This document shows positions 18,201 through 25,505 of a stretch of DNA of 64,000 nucleotides, piece by piece. The DNA is from Thermococcus sp. P6. GTDB taxonomy: Archaea; Methanobacteriota_B; Thermococci; Thermococcales; Thermococcaceae. The DNA lies in NCBI RefSeq assembly GCF_002214525.1, contig NZ_CP015104.1, positions 1,054,001 through 1,118,000 of the forward strand, given 5' to 3'. A model generated the notes under the pieces. The model did not search any database. It was not told the origin of the DNA and was given only the letters and a program-made list of their open reading frames with translations. Position numbers and translations under genes: made by a program. The number at the start of each line of letters is the position of its first letter. Position 1 is the stretch's first letter.

Positions 18201-18665
18201 AAGGATATGGGAATATACTATGAAGCTGCGGAGAGGGCATTGGACGAGTTCAGGGAGCTCCGCACTATAAAAACAAGTACGTTAACCTTCAAGAAACGCC
18301 GCAGGAATCCCGAGAAAATTAAACGAATCCTGAAAAAACTCAAAGCCGCAAAACTCAAAGCGAAGACGGATTCCGATAGGTACTACCTAAGCCAGCTCCT
18401 TGATCTTGTTAGATGGGGGTATGCAAACCATGAGCTCTTCGCCAGGGCGCTCAGAGAGATCAATCCCAGCATGGCATCGGACAGGGTGGTCAGGGCCTGT
18501 GAGGCATTGATAGTAAAATATCAGATCTCATCATGGAAACAGCAGGTAGAAGCCCGGAGAAGGGAACTGGGCGAGAAAGGCATTAAGCCCCATATCGTAT
18601 CCGGCATCCTATTCGTTCCCACCCTGCCGGATTACCCCGAAGCCGGCGCGGGAACCAAACCCTGA
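15246..18665 (+). CDS. PLD nuclease-SNF2 helicase fusion, putative restriction/defence effector
   Basis: This 1139-residue protein starts at ATG 15246 behind GGAAGGTGA; an in-frame GTG at 15237 is less likely. The N-terminal 200 residues form a phospholipase-D-type nuclease domain with HAK at residue 152 and GSSNFS at 172. A superfamily-2 helicase follows: Walker A GLGKS near 295, DESHH at 380, TATPYRR at 409, and the motif VI-like RIGRVDRIG near 812. The last 300 residues are unassigned. This fusion recurs beside large adenine methyltransferases in prokaryotic defence islands. The role here is inferred as ATP-driven recognition or cutting of foreign DNA. A TATA box (AATTTTATTA) lies near 15200. 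Confidence 0.85.
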   Translation: MSAIGLLNKYGLVDNQRVKLLDVLREVLTSGNYRKVDVAVGFLFVSGLKEIQGELDEFFSRGGKMRIMIGNQTNRETYEQLSMAYHSLETLRKLKERNRWAETTPGEQVEDLEKNVNFMEQNRENEEFLDRLIGWLESGSIEIRVYTKEFMHAKAYLFYPESESISPVGLVGSSNFSLAGLYGNTELNAGLFSVHFESLREWYEALWEEAEPFSPLLIDVIKRGWPGQKPGNFPSPYEVFIRGLYELYREVVDRDSGFLVRNLHDVLYDFQMDAVRRGISIVNKYGGVLISDVVGLGKSYIGLAILEHFSLLDLLNGRSKGVAVIAPPELVGYWRELLGTYNVEGRVFSAGLLPRKETSGEKYGEMENYIRNQANTVLVDESHHYANPSTKSYKNLQELLIGKRVILLTATPYRRQYRDIINQIRLFRPERRHPFPITPQTWDDLIRAIEKGNVDPSYVLREIMVRRTRHDILRLYGGKEGCIKAGKKRLCFPDRKLKSIEYGISEVYPLEKVPPELLDEISRGSNIEPVDIYTLFLAGINSMKYARFALYDYVKPQFRDKSPYVDLSVGRNLRGLERILYLKRLESSWYSMYQTLRRDIIKTENFLRFVKHGFIPAGDEFDEVLLGGLNKEPHVLDDGEIMDFIEKYRKTKEPEYKKGAFNLNRLISDLEHDLRKLKAMEEVLRPLKEGLEENPEKDPKLSKLASLIDELMQPRRKILIFSEFEETVRWIYKGLERLGYTRNYRIEMVSSSTKGIADKVRRFAPRSNNYETEDEIDVLISTDVLSEGLNLQDANVVINYDLHWTPIKLIQRIGRVDRIGTGHDEILVYNFFPEKGLEENLGLLEKVRRRITEFNNALGADGKILEESEEWNPSALEAIYGGNIEELEKGVETLTVTTLAEKLVREFREGHKNRFEEIIKRHSMRSVVRYPGSDYYAFFVCSDGIMAQNFIYRKKGDKWISENMPLEKLLDLTGLTEKSRPFNGFKDMGIYYEAAERALDEFRELRTIKTSTLTFKKRRRNPEKIKRILKKLKAAKLKAKTDSDRYYLSQLLDLVRWGYANHELFARALREINPSMASDRVVRACEALIVKYQISSWKQQVEARRRELGEKGIKPHIVSGILFVPTLPDYPEAGAGTKP

Positions 18666-18692
18666 ACCGGGACGCCGGTATTCAGGAGGAGT

Positions 18693-18848
18693 ATGCTGAA
18701 GGAGTTCGCCCATCCCGGAGGGTACTTCCTCGACGTTTACCTCATAAGCGATTCAATCCGGGACGGCTTAGAGGGAAAAGCCCGGGAGCTGGAGGACGGG
18801 ATTATGGTAAAGCTCCGGGTGGCAGGATTAAAGCCCGGCTCAGGGTGA
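18693..18848 (+). CDS. Short ORF of 51 residues, unknown
   Basis: ATG 18693 is preceded by a very good ribosome binding site, AGGAGG, five bases upstream. The product begins MLKEFAHPGGYFLDVYLISD and ends KLRVAGLKPGSG. It has no signal peptide or membrane helix. The stop overlaps the stop of ccdA on the other strand. The sequence is protein-like but short, so it may be either a small gene at the end of the helicase transcript or the surviving end of a longer one. Confidence 0.4.
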   Translation: MLKEFAHPGGYFLDVYLISDSIRDGLEGKARELEDGIMVKLRVAGLKPGSG

Positions 18849-19574
18849 GGATCCCGTAAGCACCCAGAGCCCCACGGCTATGAGGAGCATCCCGGCCATA
18901 ACGGAGAGCTCCCTCCCGTGCCGCACCATCATCCGGGAGAAGTTCTTGCTCTCCACGAGGCTCCCCATGACGAGGAGTATGACGAACAGGGGAAGGACGA
19001 AGATCAGGTTGTAGAGGCCGAGGAGGAGAAGGGCGAGCCTCCTTCCGGCTCCGGAGATCAGTATGGCGTAGACGAGGTAGCTTCCGGCGGAGCAGGGAAG
19101 AAGGGTCGTCGAGACCGTAATCCCGAGGGTGAGGGCCCCGATGATGGTTGCGTCACGGCCGAACAGCATCCGCCGGATCCTCCCCTTATCGCCTATGCGG
19201 GATCTCTCAACGAGACCTGTTACCACCGTGTAGACACCAAAGGCTATGGCCACAATCCCGGCGACCCAGACGGGGATGAGGCCGGCGAAGTAGAGGAGGC
19301 CGACCCCGAGGAGGTAGTAGGAAACGTAAACCGCGCCGATGAAGGTTGTCCCTATGAGGTAGAGCCTCTTCTTCGATACCTCCCTGACGGAGATCGCTAT
19401 GAGGAGCATCGTGTAGACGACGAAGGTGCAGGGGTTTATGGAGTCGCTCATCGCGAGGGCGAGGAACTCCGGCAGAAAGTTCACCATGCCGAGGAGGTAA
19501 AGTGCGAGCGTGCTTATCCCGAAAGAGGCGAGCAGAATGACAACCAGTCCCTTTACCTCACCCTTCATGTGCAC
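18840..19574 (-). CDS. ccdA: CcdA/DsbD-type transmembrane thiol-disulfide carrier
   Basis: This is a 244-residue membrane protein with about six hydrophobic helices. It has the two single-cysteine motifs that define the CcdA/DsbD membrane domain: DSINPCT near residue 46 and TTLLPCSAGSY near 159. Such proteins move reducing equivalents from cytoplasmic thioredoxin across the membrane. The gene sits 56 bases behind a secreted thioredoxin-like protein on the same strand, which is the likely partner receiving the electrons. Confidence 0.88.
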   Translation of the reverse strand: MHMKGEVKGLVVILLASFGISTLALYLLGMVNFLPEFLALAMSDSINPCTFVVYTMLLIAISVREVSKKRLYLIGTTFIGAVYVSYYLLGVGLLYFAGLIPVWVAGIVAIAFGVYTVVTGLVERSRIGDKGRIRRMLFGRDATIIGALTLGITVSTTLLPCSAGSYLVYAILISGAGRRLALLLLGLYNLIFVLPLFVILLVMGSLVESKNFSRMMVRHGRELSVMAGMLLIAVGLWVLTGSSP

Positions 19575-19630
19575 TTCTTCCCGGGGACTCTTTTTGTGGA
19601 TTTCGAAAACGGAAAGTTGAAAACGAAACG

Positions 19631-20194
19631 TTAACGCCTTTTCCTGAGAAAGACCGGAAGAAGGGCGAGTGCCACCATCGTACCCGGCCCGCAGGTGCCA
19701 CCGTTGCCGGGGGTTTTTGTCCCATCCTCCCCGGGCAGCCTGTGCTCGACGTATATCTCCTGAAGCTTCCGGGTTACCGTTTCGTTCTTTATTATGTAAG
19801 CCTTGCCCCCCACGAAGAGCAGCAGGCCGTTGTTCTCAAGGGCCGTCCTTACGATATCGGGTGTGGCCGAGACGTTGTATTCTCCCTCGACTATCGCCAC
19901 GAGTTTCCCGTCGTAGGCTATCCCTATGGCCGGAACCCCGGCTATTCCCGTGTAGTTGTACTGGGCCGAGAAGAGCCGTTCGTTTTCATCGTTGTTGAGC
20001 AGTTCGTAGTAGGTCAGGCTGTTCTCGCCGTAGATTTCGGGTATCTCCTCCTTCATGCGCTTACAGTGGGGACAGGTCGCCATGCCGTACATGTAAAAGT
20101 GAATCCTGTTTGGATCGACCCCGGCTTCAGCGAGGGCGTAGGAAACCGTCGAGAGCATCAGCAGGGCCGTGAACAACAGAGCCATCCTCTTCAT
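19631..20194 (-). CDS. Secreted thioredoxin/glutaredoxin-like protein with CGP-CTERM anchor
   Basis: This 187-residue protein starts with a signal peptide (MKRMALLFTALLMLSTVSYALA). A thioredoxin-fold domain follows with an active-site TCPHCKRMK near residue 37 and a cis-proline context AGVPAIGI. The C-terminus is GTCGPGTMVALALLPVFLRKRR: a CGP tripeptide, a short hydrophobic segment and a basic end, that is, the CGP-CTERM sorting tail known from Thermococcaceae. It is therefore probably exported and anchored to the outer face, where it can exchange disulfides and be recharged by the adjacent CcdA. Confidence 0.88.
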   Translation of the reverse strand: MKRMALLFTALLMLSTVSYALAEAGVDPNRIHFYMYGMATCPHCKRMKEEIPEIYGENSLTYYELLNNDENERLFSAQYNYTGIAGVPAIGIAYDGKLVAIVEGEYNVSATPDIVRTALENNGLLLFVGGKAYIIKNETVTRKLQEIYVEHRLPGEDGTKTPGNGGTCGPGTMVALALLPVFLRKRR

Positions 20195-20285
20195 CTTCTC
20201 ACCTGAGACCCTTCTCGCCGGGGGTTATAAGCTTTAACCGCGGAAAGCTTAAATCCTTTGAGCTCCAGAAGTTACGGGGGTTGTC

Positions 20286-20750
20286 ATGCAGGAGTGGTAC
20301 CAATCCCGGGCGCTCTACGATGCGGTTCTTAAGCTCCTGAACTCCGGAAGGCTGGAGGAAGCCACGGAGATGGCCGGCGGGATACCGGATAGGATGATCA
20401 GGTCCAAGGCCCTCTCCCGGATAGCGGTTGAGACCGCACGAAGGGGCCTGCCCTACGGGGAAGCCCTCGACAGGGCCATCGAAGCGGCGCGGGAAATAGG
20501 AAACCCTGAGGAGAGCACGAAAGCCCTGATGAGCCTTGCCTTTGAATTCCTGAACATGGGGAAGGTCGAGGACGCCCTCCGGATCTCGGAGCACATCACC
20601 GACCTTTCCAGCAGGTCGAAGGTGGAGGCCGAGGTTGCGCTCGCACTCGCAAAGGGGGGAGACGTCTCAAGGGCCATGAAGATCATCAACTCGATCCTCG
20701 ATGAGGACGTTAAAACGTGGGCTATGTCGAGACTGGCGAACCAGTTTTAG
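20286..20750 (+). CDS. TPR-like helical repeat protein, 154 residues
   Basis: This short alpha-solenoid is built of helix pairs such as SGRLEEATEMAGGIPDRMIR, then ALMSLAFEFLNMGKVEDALR, then ALAKGGDVSRAMKIINSILD. The repeat resembles the larger protein encoded at 29731-30858, which has the same alternation of RA-rich helices, so the two may be paralogues. No catalytic residues are seen. Such repeats usually bind other proteins; the partner is unknown. It is transcribed away from the thioredoxin-like gene. Confidence 0.7.
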   Translation: MQEWYQSRALYDAVLKLLNSGRLEEATEMAGGIPDRMIRSKALSRIAVETARRGLPYGEALDRAIEAAREIGNPEESTKALMSLAFEFLNMGKVEDALRISEHITDLSSRSKVEAEVALALAKGGDVSRAMKIINSILDEDVKTWAMSRLANQF

Positions 20751-20850
20751 CTTTACCTGTCCATTTTTCCCGGAGTTTGGGGAGATTTCAACACGAATCC
20801 AGCCAAAAGGCTTTTTTACGCCCCGCCCCCTTCTGCCGGGGGTGAAGGGA

Positions 20851-21108
20851 ATGAACGGCGGAGAGATAATAGGACTCGTGGGAATGCTCCTTCTCGTGAG
20901 CTCGTGGGTTCCCCAGACGTGGGAGACGATAAGGACGAGGAAGTGCCCGCTCAACACGGGCTTCGTGTTGATCTACGTCACGGCTTCAACCCTGCTCACA
21001 GTTTATTCTTACCTGATAGGTGACCCGATATTCCTTGTCCTGAACTTCCTCGCGGCCTTCCAGAGTGCGGTGAACCTCGCGGTAAAAATAATGGAGAAAA
21101 AAGCCTGA
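20851..21108 (+). CDS. SemiSWEET / PQ-loop small membrane protein
   Basis: This 85-residue protein is preceded by GGGGGTGAAGG and starts at ATG 20851; an upstream in-frame extension has no good start. There are three hydrophobic helices. The first ends with the PQ motif in SSWVPQTWETIRTRKC, and the third contains LNFLAAFQSAVNL. Length, three-helix plan and PQ motif fit the SemiSWEET/PQ-loop family, which dimerises to carry small sugars or related solutes. The substrate cannot be told. Confidence 0.7.
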   Translation: MNGGEIIGLVGMLLLVSSWVPQTWETIRTRKCPLNTGFVLIYVTASTLLTVYSYLIGDPIFLVLNFLAAFQSAVNLAVKIMEKKA

Positions 21109-21110
21109 GC

Positions 21111-21668
21111 TCACCTCCTCTCGTAGAGGCCGATGAGTTCACCCTGCTGGATCACGTGGCCCCTCATGGCCCTCTCCAGTTCCTCCCTGCTCGAACCGGG
21201 TTTAAGGTCAAGGGTGGTATCGAGGGCGTAGACCCTGAAATGGTAGTGGTGTACCCCGTGCCCCCTCGGCGGACATGGCCCGCCGTAGCCTATCCTTCCG
21301 AAGTCGTTGCGCCCCTGAACGAGTCGTATGGGGGCTTCAACTTCCGGTTGGGCTGGCAGACCCTCTGGTATCTCCCCGAGCGGTGGGATGTTCCACGCTA
21401 TCCAGTGGGTGAAGGTTCCCGCCGGGGCGTCGGGATCGTCCACTATTATCACCAGACTTCTGGCACCCGGATCTATGTGCCCGATGAAGATGGGCGGGTT
21501 AACGTCGTCGCCGTCGCAGGTAAACTCCACGGGTATGTAATCCCCATTGTGAAACACCGAACCAACCTCAAGGTCCATACCAACCCCTCCTTCTGGCCTT
21601 TCCATGGAGGTGCATCCCGTTGATAGCATTCCAAAAACCAAAAGGAACACCACCGCGAGTTCCCTCAT
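21111..21668 (-). CDS. PEBP / YbhB-like lipoprotein
   Basis: This is a 185-residue protein with an N-terminal hydrophobic segment and a lipobox-like LSTGC at residues about 15-19, so it is probably a membrane-attached lipoprotein. The mature part is a phosphatidylethanolamine-binding/Raf-kinase-inhibitor-like domain. Its conserved blocks are visible as LVIIVDDPDAPAGTFTHWI and YGGPCPPRGHGVHHYHFRVY. The natural ligand of archaeal members is unknown. It is divergent from the short-chain dehydrogenase gene. Confidence 0.88.
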   Translation of the reverse strand: MRELAVVFLLVFGMLSTGCTSMERPEGGVGMDLEVGSVFHNGDYIPVEFTCDGDDVNPPIFIGHIDPGARSLVIIVDDPDAPAGTFTHWIAWNIPPLGEIPEGLPAQPEVEAPIRLVQGRNDFGRIGYGGPCPPRGHGVHHYHFRVYALDTTLDLKPGSSREELERAMRGHVIQQGELIGLYERR

Positions 21669-21763
21669 GTTGGTATGTTCCTTTTCAAACGTAAAAACTT
21701 TTCGGGGTTAAAACCCCACCAAGGTTTATTAACTTCAAACACAAGGTGGAGATGGTGCTGACC

Positions 21764-22486
21764 ATGGAGCTGAAGGGAAAGGTCGCCCTCGTTACGGGGG
21801 CCGGAAGGGGAATAGGACGGGCCATAGCCATCGCCCTCGCCCGGAAGGGTGCGAACGTTGGCGTGAACTACGCCCACCGCTTGGAAGAGGCGAAGGAAGT
21901 GGTTGAGCTGTGCCGTTCCTATGGTGTGGATGCCATCGCCCTGAAGGCCGACGTGAGGGACCGCGGTGAAGTGAGGGAGATGGTCGAGCGGATGATCGAC
22001 CGCTTCGGAAGGATAGACGTCCTCGTGAACAACGCGGGGATCCTCGGGAAGGCCATGAAGCCGATGGAGGTGAGCGATGAGGAGTGGGACGAGGTCCTCG
22101 GCGTCAACCTCAAGGGGGCCTTCATCGTCACGCAGGAGGTTCTAAGGTACATGAAAAAGGGCAAGATCGTCAACATAGCCTCGATAGCCGGAAAGGACGG
22201 CGGAACGGTCGGGCCGCACTACGCCGCATCGAAGGGCGGACTGATAGCCCTCACCTTCAACCTCGCGAGGCACCTCGCCCCGGACGTGCTGGTCAACGCG
22301 GTTGCCCCGGGTCCCGTGGATACATCCCTCATAAGCCCGGAGGTAAAGGAGAGGCTCCGCTCGCTCTCGCTGACGGGAGAAATAGCCAGACCCGAGGATA
22401 TAGCCCATGCCGTGATCTTCCTCCTTGAAAACGACCACGTCACCGGGGAAGTGGTGGACGTCAACGGCGGCAGGCTGATGGACTGA
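21764..22486 (+). CDS. Short-chain dehydrogenase/reductase (FabG-like)
   Basis: This Rossmann oxidoreductase has about 240 residues. It shows the cofactor motif TGAGRGIG near residue 13, VNNAG near 88, and the catalytic Ser...YxxxK set in NIASIAGKD...PHYAASKGG. It ends in the FabG-like GEVVDVNGGRLMD. I chose ATG 21764 (MELKGKVALVTG) as the family-typical start; GTG 21746 and ATG 21752 are in frame upstream. A TATA-like GGTTTATTAAC at about 21723 implies a short leader. The arginine after the NADP loop hints at NADPH use, but the substrate is not known. Confidence 0.88.
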   Translation: MELKGKVALVTGAGRGIGRAIAIALARKGANVGVNYAHRLEEAKEVVELCRSYGVDAIALKADVRDRGEVREMVERMIDRFGRIDVLVNNAGILGKAMKPMEVSDEEWDEVLGVNLKGAFIVTQEVLRYMKKGKIVNIASIAGKDGGTVGPHYAASKGGLIALTFNLARHLAPDVLVNAVAPGPVDTSLISPEVKERLRSLSLTGEIARPEDIAHAVIFLLENDHVTGEVVDVNGGRLMD

Positions 22487-22523
22487 GCCCGATCGGAAGG
22501 GTTTTTAACCCGTTTTCCAATCG

Positions 22524-22991
22524 ATGGACATGAAGGTGATCTGGGAGAGGGAGATTCCGGCGGAGGATATAGTGGTTTCGCCGAGGCCCGTCTGGAAGTG
22601 CCGTTCCTGTCCCATGTACGGCAGGAGACCGAGCTGTCCTCCCCACGCTCCGGACTGGAGGGAGGCGAGGGAGTGGGTGCGCCACTTCAGAAGGGCCCTT
22701 CTGGTGAAGTTCGGTGTGGACATGGACCGCTTTGAAAGGGACAAGCGGGAGGCCATCCTCTACCTCCTGAAAAAGGAGGCCGAGTTCTTCAGGGAGGGGA
22801 AGATGTACGCCACCGCACTGTTTCCCGGGAGCTGTAACCTCTGCGACGACTGTCCCTTCGAGAGGGGCGAAGCCTGCAGGATGCCCGAAAAGGTCAGACC
22901 GAGCATAGACGCCGTGGGGATTGAGATCGGGAGGCTGGTGAAGATAGACTTCTCGGAAAGCGTTCTTTACGGGATGGTGCTGATAGAATGA
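22524..22991 (+). CDS. DUF2284 predicted metal-binding protein
   Basis: This 155-residue protein is rich in cysteine clusters: CRSCPMYGRRPSCPPHAPDW near residues 24-43 and CNLCDDCPFERGEACRMPEK near 96-115, followed by PSIDAVGIEI. These match the DUF2284 family, which is believed to bind a metal or iron-sulfur cluster. The biochemical role is unknown. The start ATG is about 20 bases from a TATA-like TTTTTAAC, so the mRNA may be leaderless. It follows the SDR gene by 37 bases. Confidence 0.8.
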   Translation: MDMKVIWEREIPAEDIVVSPRPVWKCRSCPMYGRRPSCPPHAPDWREAREWVRHFRRALLVKFGVDMDRFERDKREAILYLLKKEAEFFREGKMYATALFPGSCNLCDDCPFERGEACRMPEKVRPSIDAVGIEIGRLVKIDFSESVLYGMVLIE

Positions 22992-23064
22992 GCCCTTCCG
23001 GATTCGGGGGAGAGGGAGCGATTGCCTACGTAACTGAGAGATGAGGGGATGAAATAGAAAGGGG

Positions 23065-24387
23065 TCAGCTGAGCATTCCCTCGAGCTCCTCGACGAACTT
23101 AATGCTCCTCCTGAGGTCAGCGAAGTAGTCCCTGGCCCTTTCCACGTGCTCCCTGCGTATTTTTCCACCTCCGGCGAGCACGCTTGCCGGGCCCAGAAGC
23201 TGTACGGCGTAGCGCAGGCTCGTCTTCTCCCCGAGGTCAGCCAGATACTCCACGGCCTCCTCGTCCACCTCGATCTTCTCCTCCCGGGCACGGATTTTAA
23301 CGATCTCCCTGATCTCGTCCCTGTTGTAGGGGGCGGTGTTGATTATGAGCAGTCTGTCGAGCATGTCTATGGGTATGCCGTGCGGTGCCTCGATTTCGGT
23401 GCCCCTTATCTTCGTTTTCCCCCTGTTGGTGGCGAGGATGAGGATGGGCGCCAGATCGCTCTCCATGGCCCTCGCGAGGAAGGAGAAGGCCTCTATGTCG
23501 AGCATATGACACTCGTCGATGAAGAGAACCCCCGGAACGAGGCTGGCCTTTCCTTCCTCAACCCACTTCTTGACGGTTTCATCAACCCTCCGCCTTATCT
23601 CGTCGTCTATCTCCATGCCCGTGCTGAAGAGCATGCCGATTATGTTACCGCGGGCGTTGGCGACGTCCAGATCGTGAAGCGTAACCGTGTAGGTGAACTC
23701 CTTTATCTTGAGGACCGTACCGCCGGGAAGGTTCACCCTGCGTTTCAGGAAGAGGCCCTCCTCCTCTCTGGTCGTTCCGATCTTGGAGATCCTGCCGGTT
23801 TCTGCGTCTATCTGTATGACGTCGCCCTCTTCAACGCCCATCTCGAGGAGCTGGTAGGCTATCTCCCTCCCGGCCCGGATCGTTTTCTCGTCGTCCTTCG
23901 TGCGCAGCGTTATGACCACATCCTGCGGGACCTCGGCGTAGGGGTTGAGGGGGTGCTTGGCCCTGTTTATCCTGATCTCCTTCACCTCGCCCTCGTAGAC
24001 CTTTCTCTCCTCGCTTATCCTAACACCAATCGCGCGTCTCAGGGCCTCCTTGAGGAACTCCGTCTTCTTGACCTCCGTTGAGTAGATCTCGCTCCCGGCT
24101 ATCTGGACGAAGGGAACGTCCTCGCCGAGCTCCCTCGCTATTCCCATGGCTATGGCCGTCTTACCGCTGCCCGTCGGGCCGACGAGGAGGATTCCCTTTC
24201 CGGCGAGCTTGCCCCTCTTGATCAGCTCGACCGCTATCCCCGCGGCCTCCCTTGCCTTCGTCTGCCCGACCATTCCATCGGCTATGAAGCGCGCCCTTCC
24301 CTTATCATCCAGTCCAAGGCCCCTTATGTGCGAATGCATGCCGACTCTCTCGAACCTCCTCGGTGCCACCTCCTCTATCACGGGCAT
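23065..24387 (-). CDS. TIP49/RuvBL-type AAA+ ATPase
   Basis: This 440-residue AAA+ protein has Walker A GPTGSGKT near residue 69 and Walker B FIDECHMLDIEAFSFL near 286. A long insertion after Walker A carries the beta-barrel domain typical of TIP49 (RuvBL1/2) proteins, including KTEFLKEALRRAIG and HDLDVANARG. Archaeal members have one gene in place of the eukaryotic pair and act as hexameric DNA/RNA-linked ATPases. The gene starts behind AAAGGAGGTGA. Confidence 0.93.
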   Translation of the reverse strand: MPVIEEVAPRRFERVGMHSHIRGLGLDDKGRARFIADGMVGQTKAREAAGIAVELIKRGKLAGKGILLVGPTGSGKTAIAMGIARELGEDVPFVQIAGSEIYSTEVKKTEFLKEALRRAIGVRISEERKVYEGEVKEIRINRAKHPLNPYAEVPQDVVITLRTKDDEKTIRAGREIAYQLLEMGVEEGDVIQIDAETGRISKIGTTREEEGLFLKRRVNLPGGTVLKIKEFTYTVTLHDLDVANARGNIIGMLFSTGMEIDDEIRRRVDETVKKWVEEGKASLVPGVLFIDECHMLDIEAFSFLARAMESDLAPILILATNRGKTKIRGTEIEAPHGIPIDMLDRLLIINTAPYNRDEIREIVKIRAREEKIEVDEEAVEYLADLGEKTSLRYAVQLLGPASVLAGGGKIRREHVERARDYFADLRRSIKFVEELEGMLS

Positions 24388-24454
24388 GGCTTCACCTCCT
24401 TTCGACTTAATGTTTCCGGAGGTTACTAAAGGCTGGGGCTTAAAAATTTGACGC

Positions 24455-25216
24455 TCAAAGGACGTTGAGGTACTTGTGGACCTGAAAGCTCAGACCAACG
24501 TTCTTCCGGCCGAGGATCAGCGCCGCCTCGCGGTACATGTCCATGAGCTCCCCCTGACTCATCTCCATGGGTTCCTTCGGCTGTATCACGAGGGGGGCGA
24601 GGCCCTTCAAAAGTTCCGCGTACCAGCGGACGTTCTCGACCCTCGTCCGCGGGGTCACCACGAGCTTGGCGTAAACCTTAGCTCCGGCCCTCTTCAGTAT
24701 CCTGATGCTCTCGACCTCCCTCAGAACGAGGCCCCTCCAGTCGGGCGTTGCCCGGGCGCTCTCGTCCTTTACGTCAACGCTCGCGTAGTCAGTGAGCTCA
24801 GCAACCTCCCCAACAAACTCTGGAAGTCCCCCGTGGGTTTCGAGGAAGTTGTCGAAGCCGAGCTCCTTCATCTCGCCCATGAGGGCCTTCAGGGGCCCGA
24901 TCTGGAGGGTGGGTTCTCCGCCCGTGTAGCTTATGGAGTGAACGTCCCCAGTGTCGAGGTTCAGGACGGATTCCACAACCTCTTCGAGCGAGGCCGGGTT
25001 CCGCCTATACTCGAACCTGCCCGTGAAGGGCTCGACCTCCCGCCTCCACCGGGAAACCCGCGACGCGTCGATGTACTCCCGGGAATCGCACCAGAGGCAG
25101 TTAAGATCACAGCCCGCAAACCTGACGAAGATCTGCCTCCTGCCGAAGGCCGAACCTTCAACGCTTCCCCCCTCACCCTGCCAGCTGTTGAAGACCTCGG
25201 CCATGATCAGCCTCAT
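24455..25216 (-). CDS. queE: 7-carboxy-7-deazaguanine synthase, radical SAM
   Basis: This 253-residue radical SAM enzyme carries the cluster motif CDLNCLWC near residue 34, the N-terminal FNSWQGEGGS and the SAM-binding YTGGEPTLQ. It makes 7-carboxy-7-deazaguanine, an early step towards archaeosine in tRNA. The first ATG (MRLIMAEVFNSWQGEG) has GAGGTG upstream and is chosen. It lies 9 bases behind a small unknown gene with which it may be co-transcribed. Confidence 0.92.
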   Translation of the reverse strand: MRLIMAEVFNSWQGEGGSVEGSAFGRRQIFVRFAGCDLNCLWCDSREYIDASRVSRWRREVEPFTGRFEYRRNPASLEEVVESVLNLDTGDVHSISYTGGEPTLQIGPLKALMGEMKELGFDNFLETHGGLPEFVGEVAELTDYASVDVKDESARATPDWRGLVLREVESIRILKRAGAKVYAKLVVTPRTRVENVRWYAELLKGLAPLVIQPKEPMEMSQGELMDMYREAALILGRKNVGLSFQVHKYLNVL

Positions 25217-25225
25217 ACCGACACC

Positions 25226-25486
25226 TCACAGTTCCTCAACGTCAACGCCCCGGACCCTTTCGCTCACGTACCCCTCGAGTATCTCGACCCTTACCTCCCT
25301 CTCCTCCCCCCTAAGGCTCGCCATGAGCCTCACGGCGTTCGAGTAGTCCCAGAGCCTTCTCCGGGCTTCGTCCGTAACCCTCTCGGCCATCACTATTATC
25401 TCCCTCTCCCCGGGCCTCTGGCTCACGAACTCCACGACCTTCCTCGCGTCCTCCTCCGTAAAAGTTCCCCTCTTCTTGAAAAGCAC
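25226..25486 (-). CDS. Small unknown protein, 86 residues
   Basis: I do not recognise this protein. It starts at GTG 25486 behind GGGGGTGAGG. It has a basic N-terminus, a charged helix (TEEDARKVVEFVSQR) and alternating strand-like segments (REIIVMAERV, REVRVEILEGYV). No cysteines or membrane helices are present. It is tightly placed between the gene at 25506 and queE on the same strand, so the three are probably one operon. A role in tRNA modification would be only guilt by association. Confidence 0.65.
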   Translation of the reverse strand: MLFKKRGTFTEEDARKVVEFVSQRPGEREIIVMAERVTDEARRRLWDYSNAVRLMASLRGEEREVRVEILEGYVSERVRGVDVEEL

Positions 25487-25505
25487 TCCCTCACCCCCGG
25501 GGGGA

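Noticed and set aside
9437-18665. Naming the island as BREX or DISARM
   Set aside because: A PglX-like methyltransferase and a helicase with a PLD domain are suggestive, but the core genes that define these systems are missing from the window.
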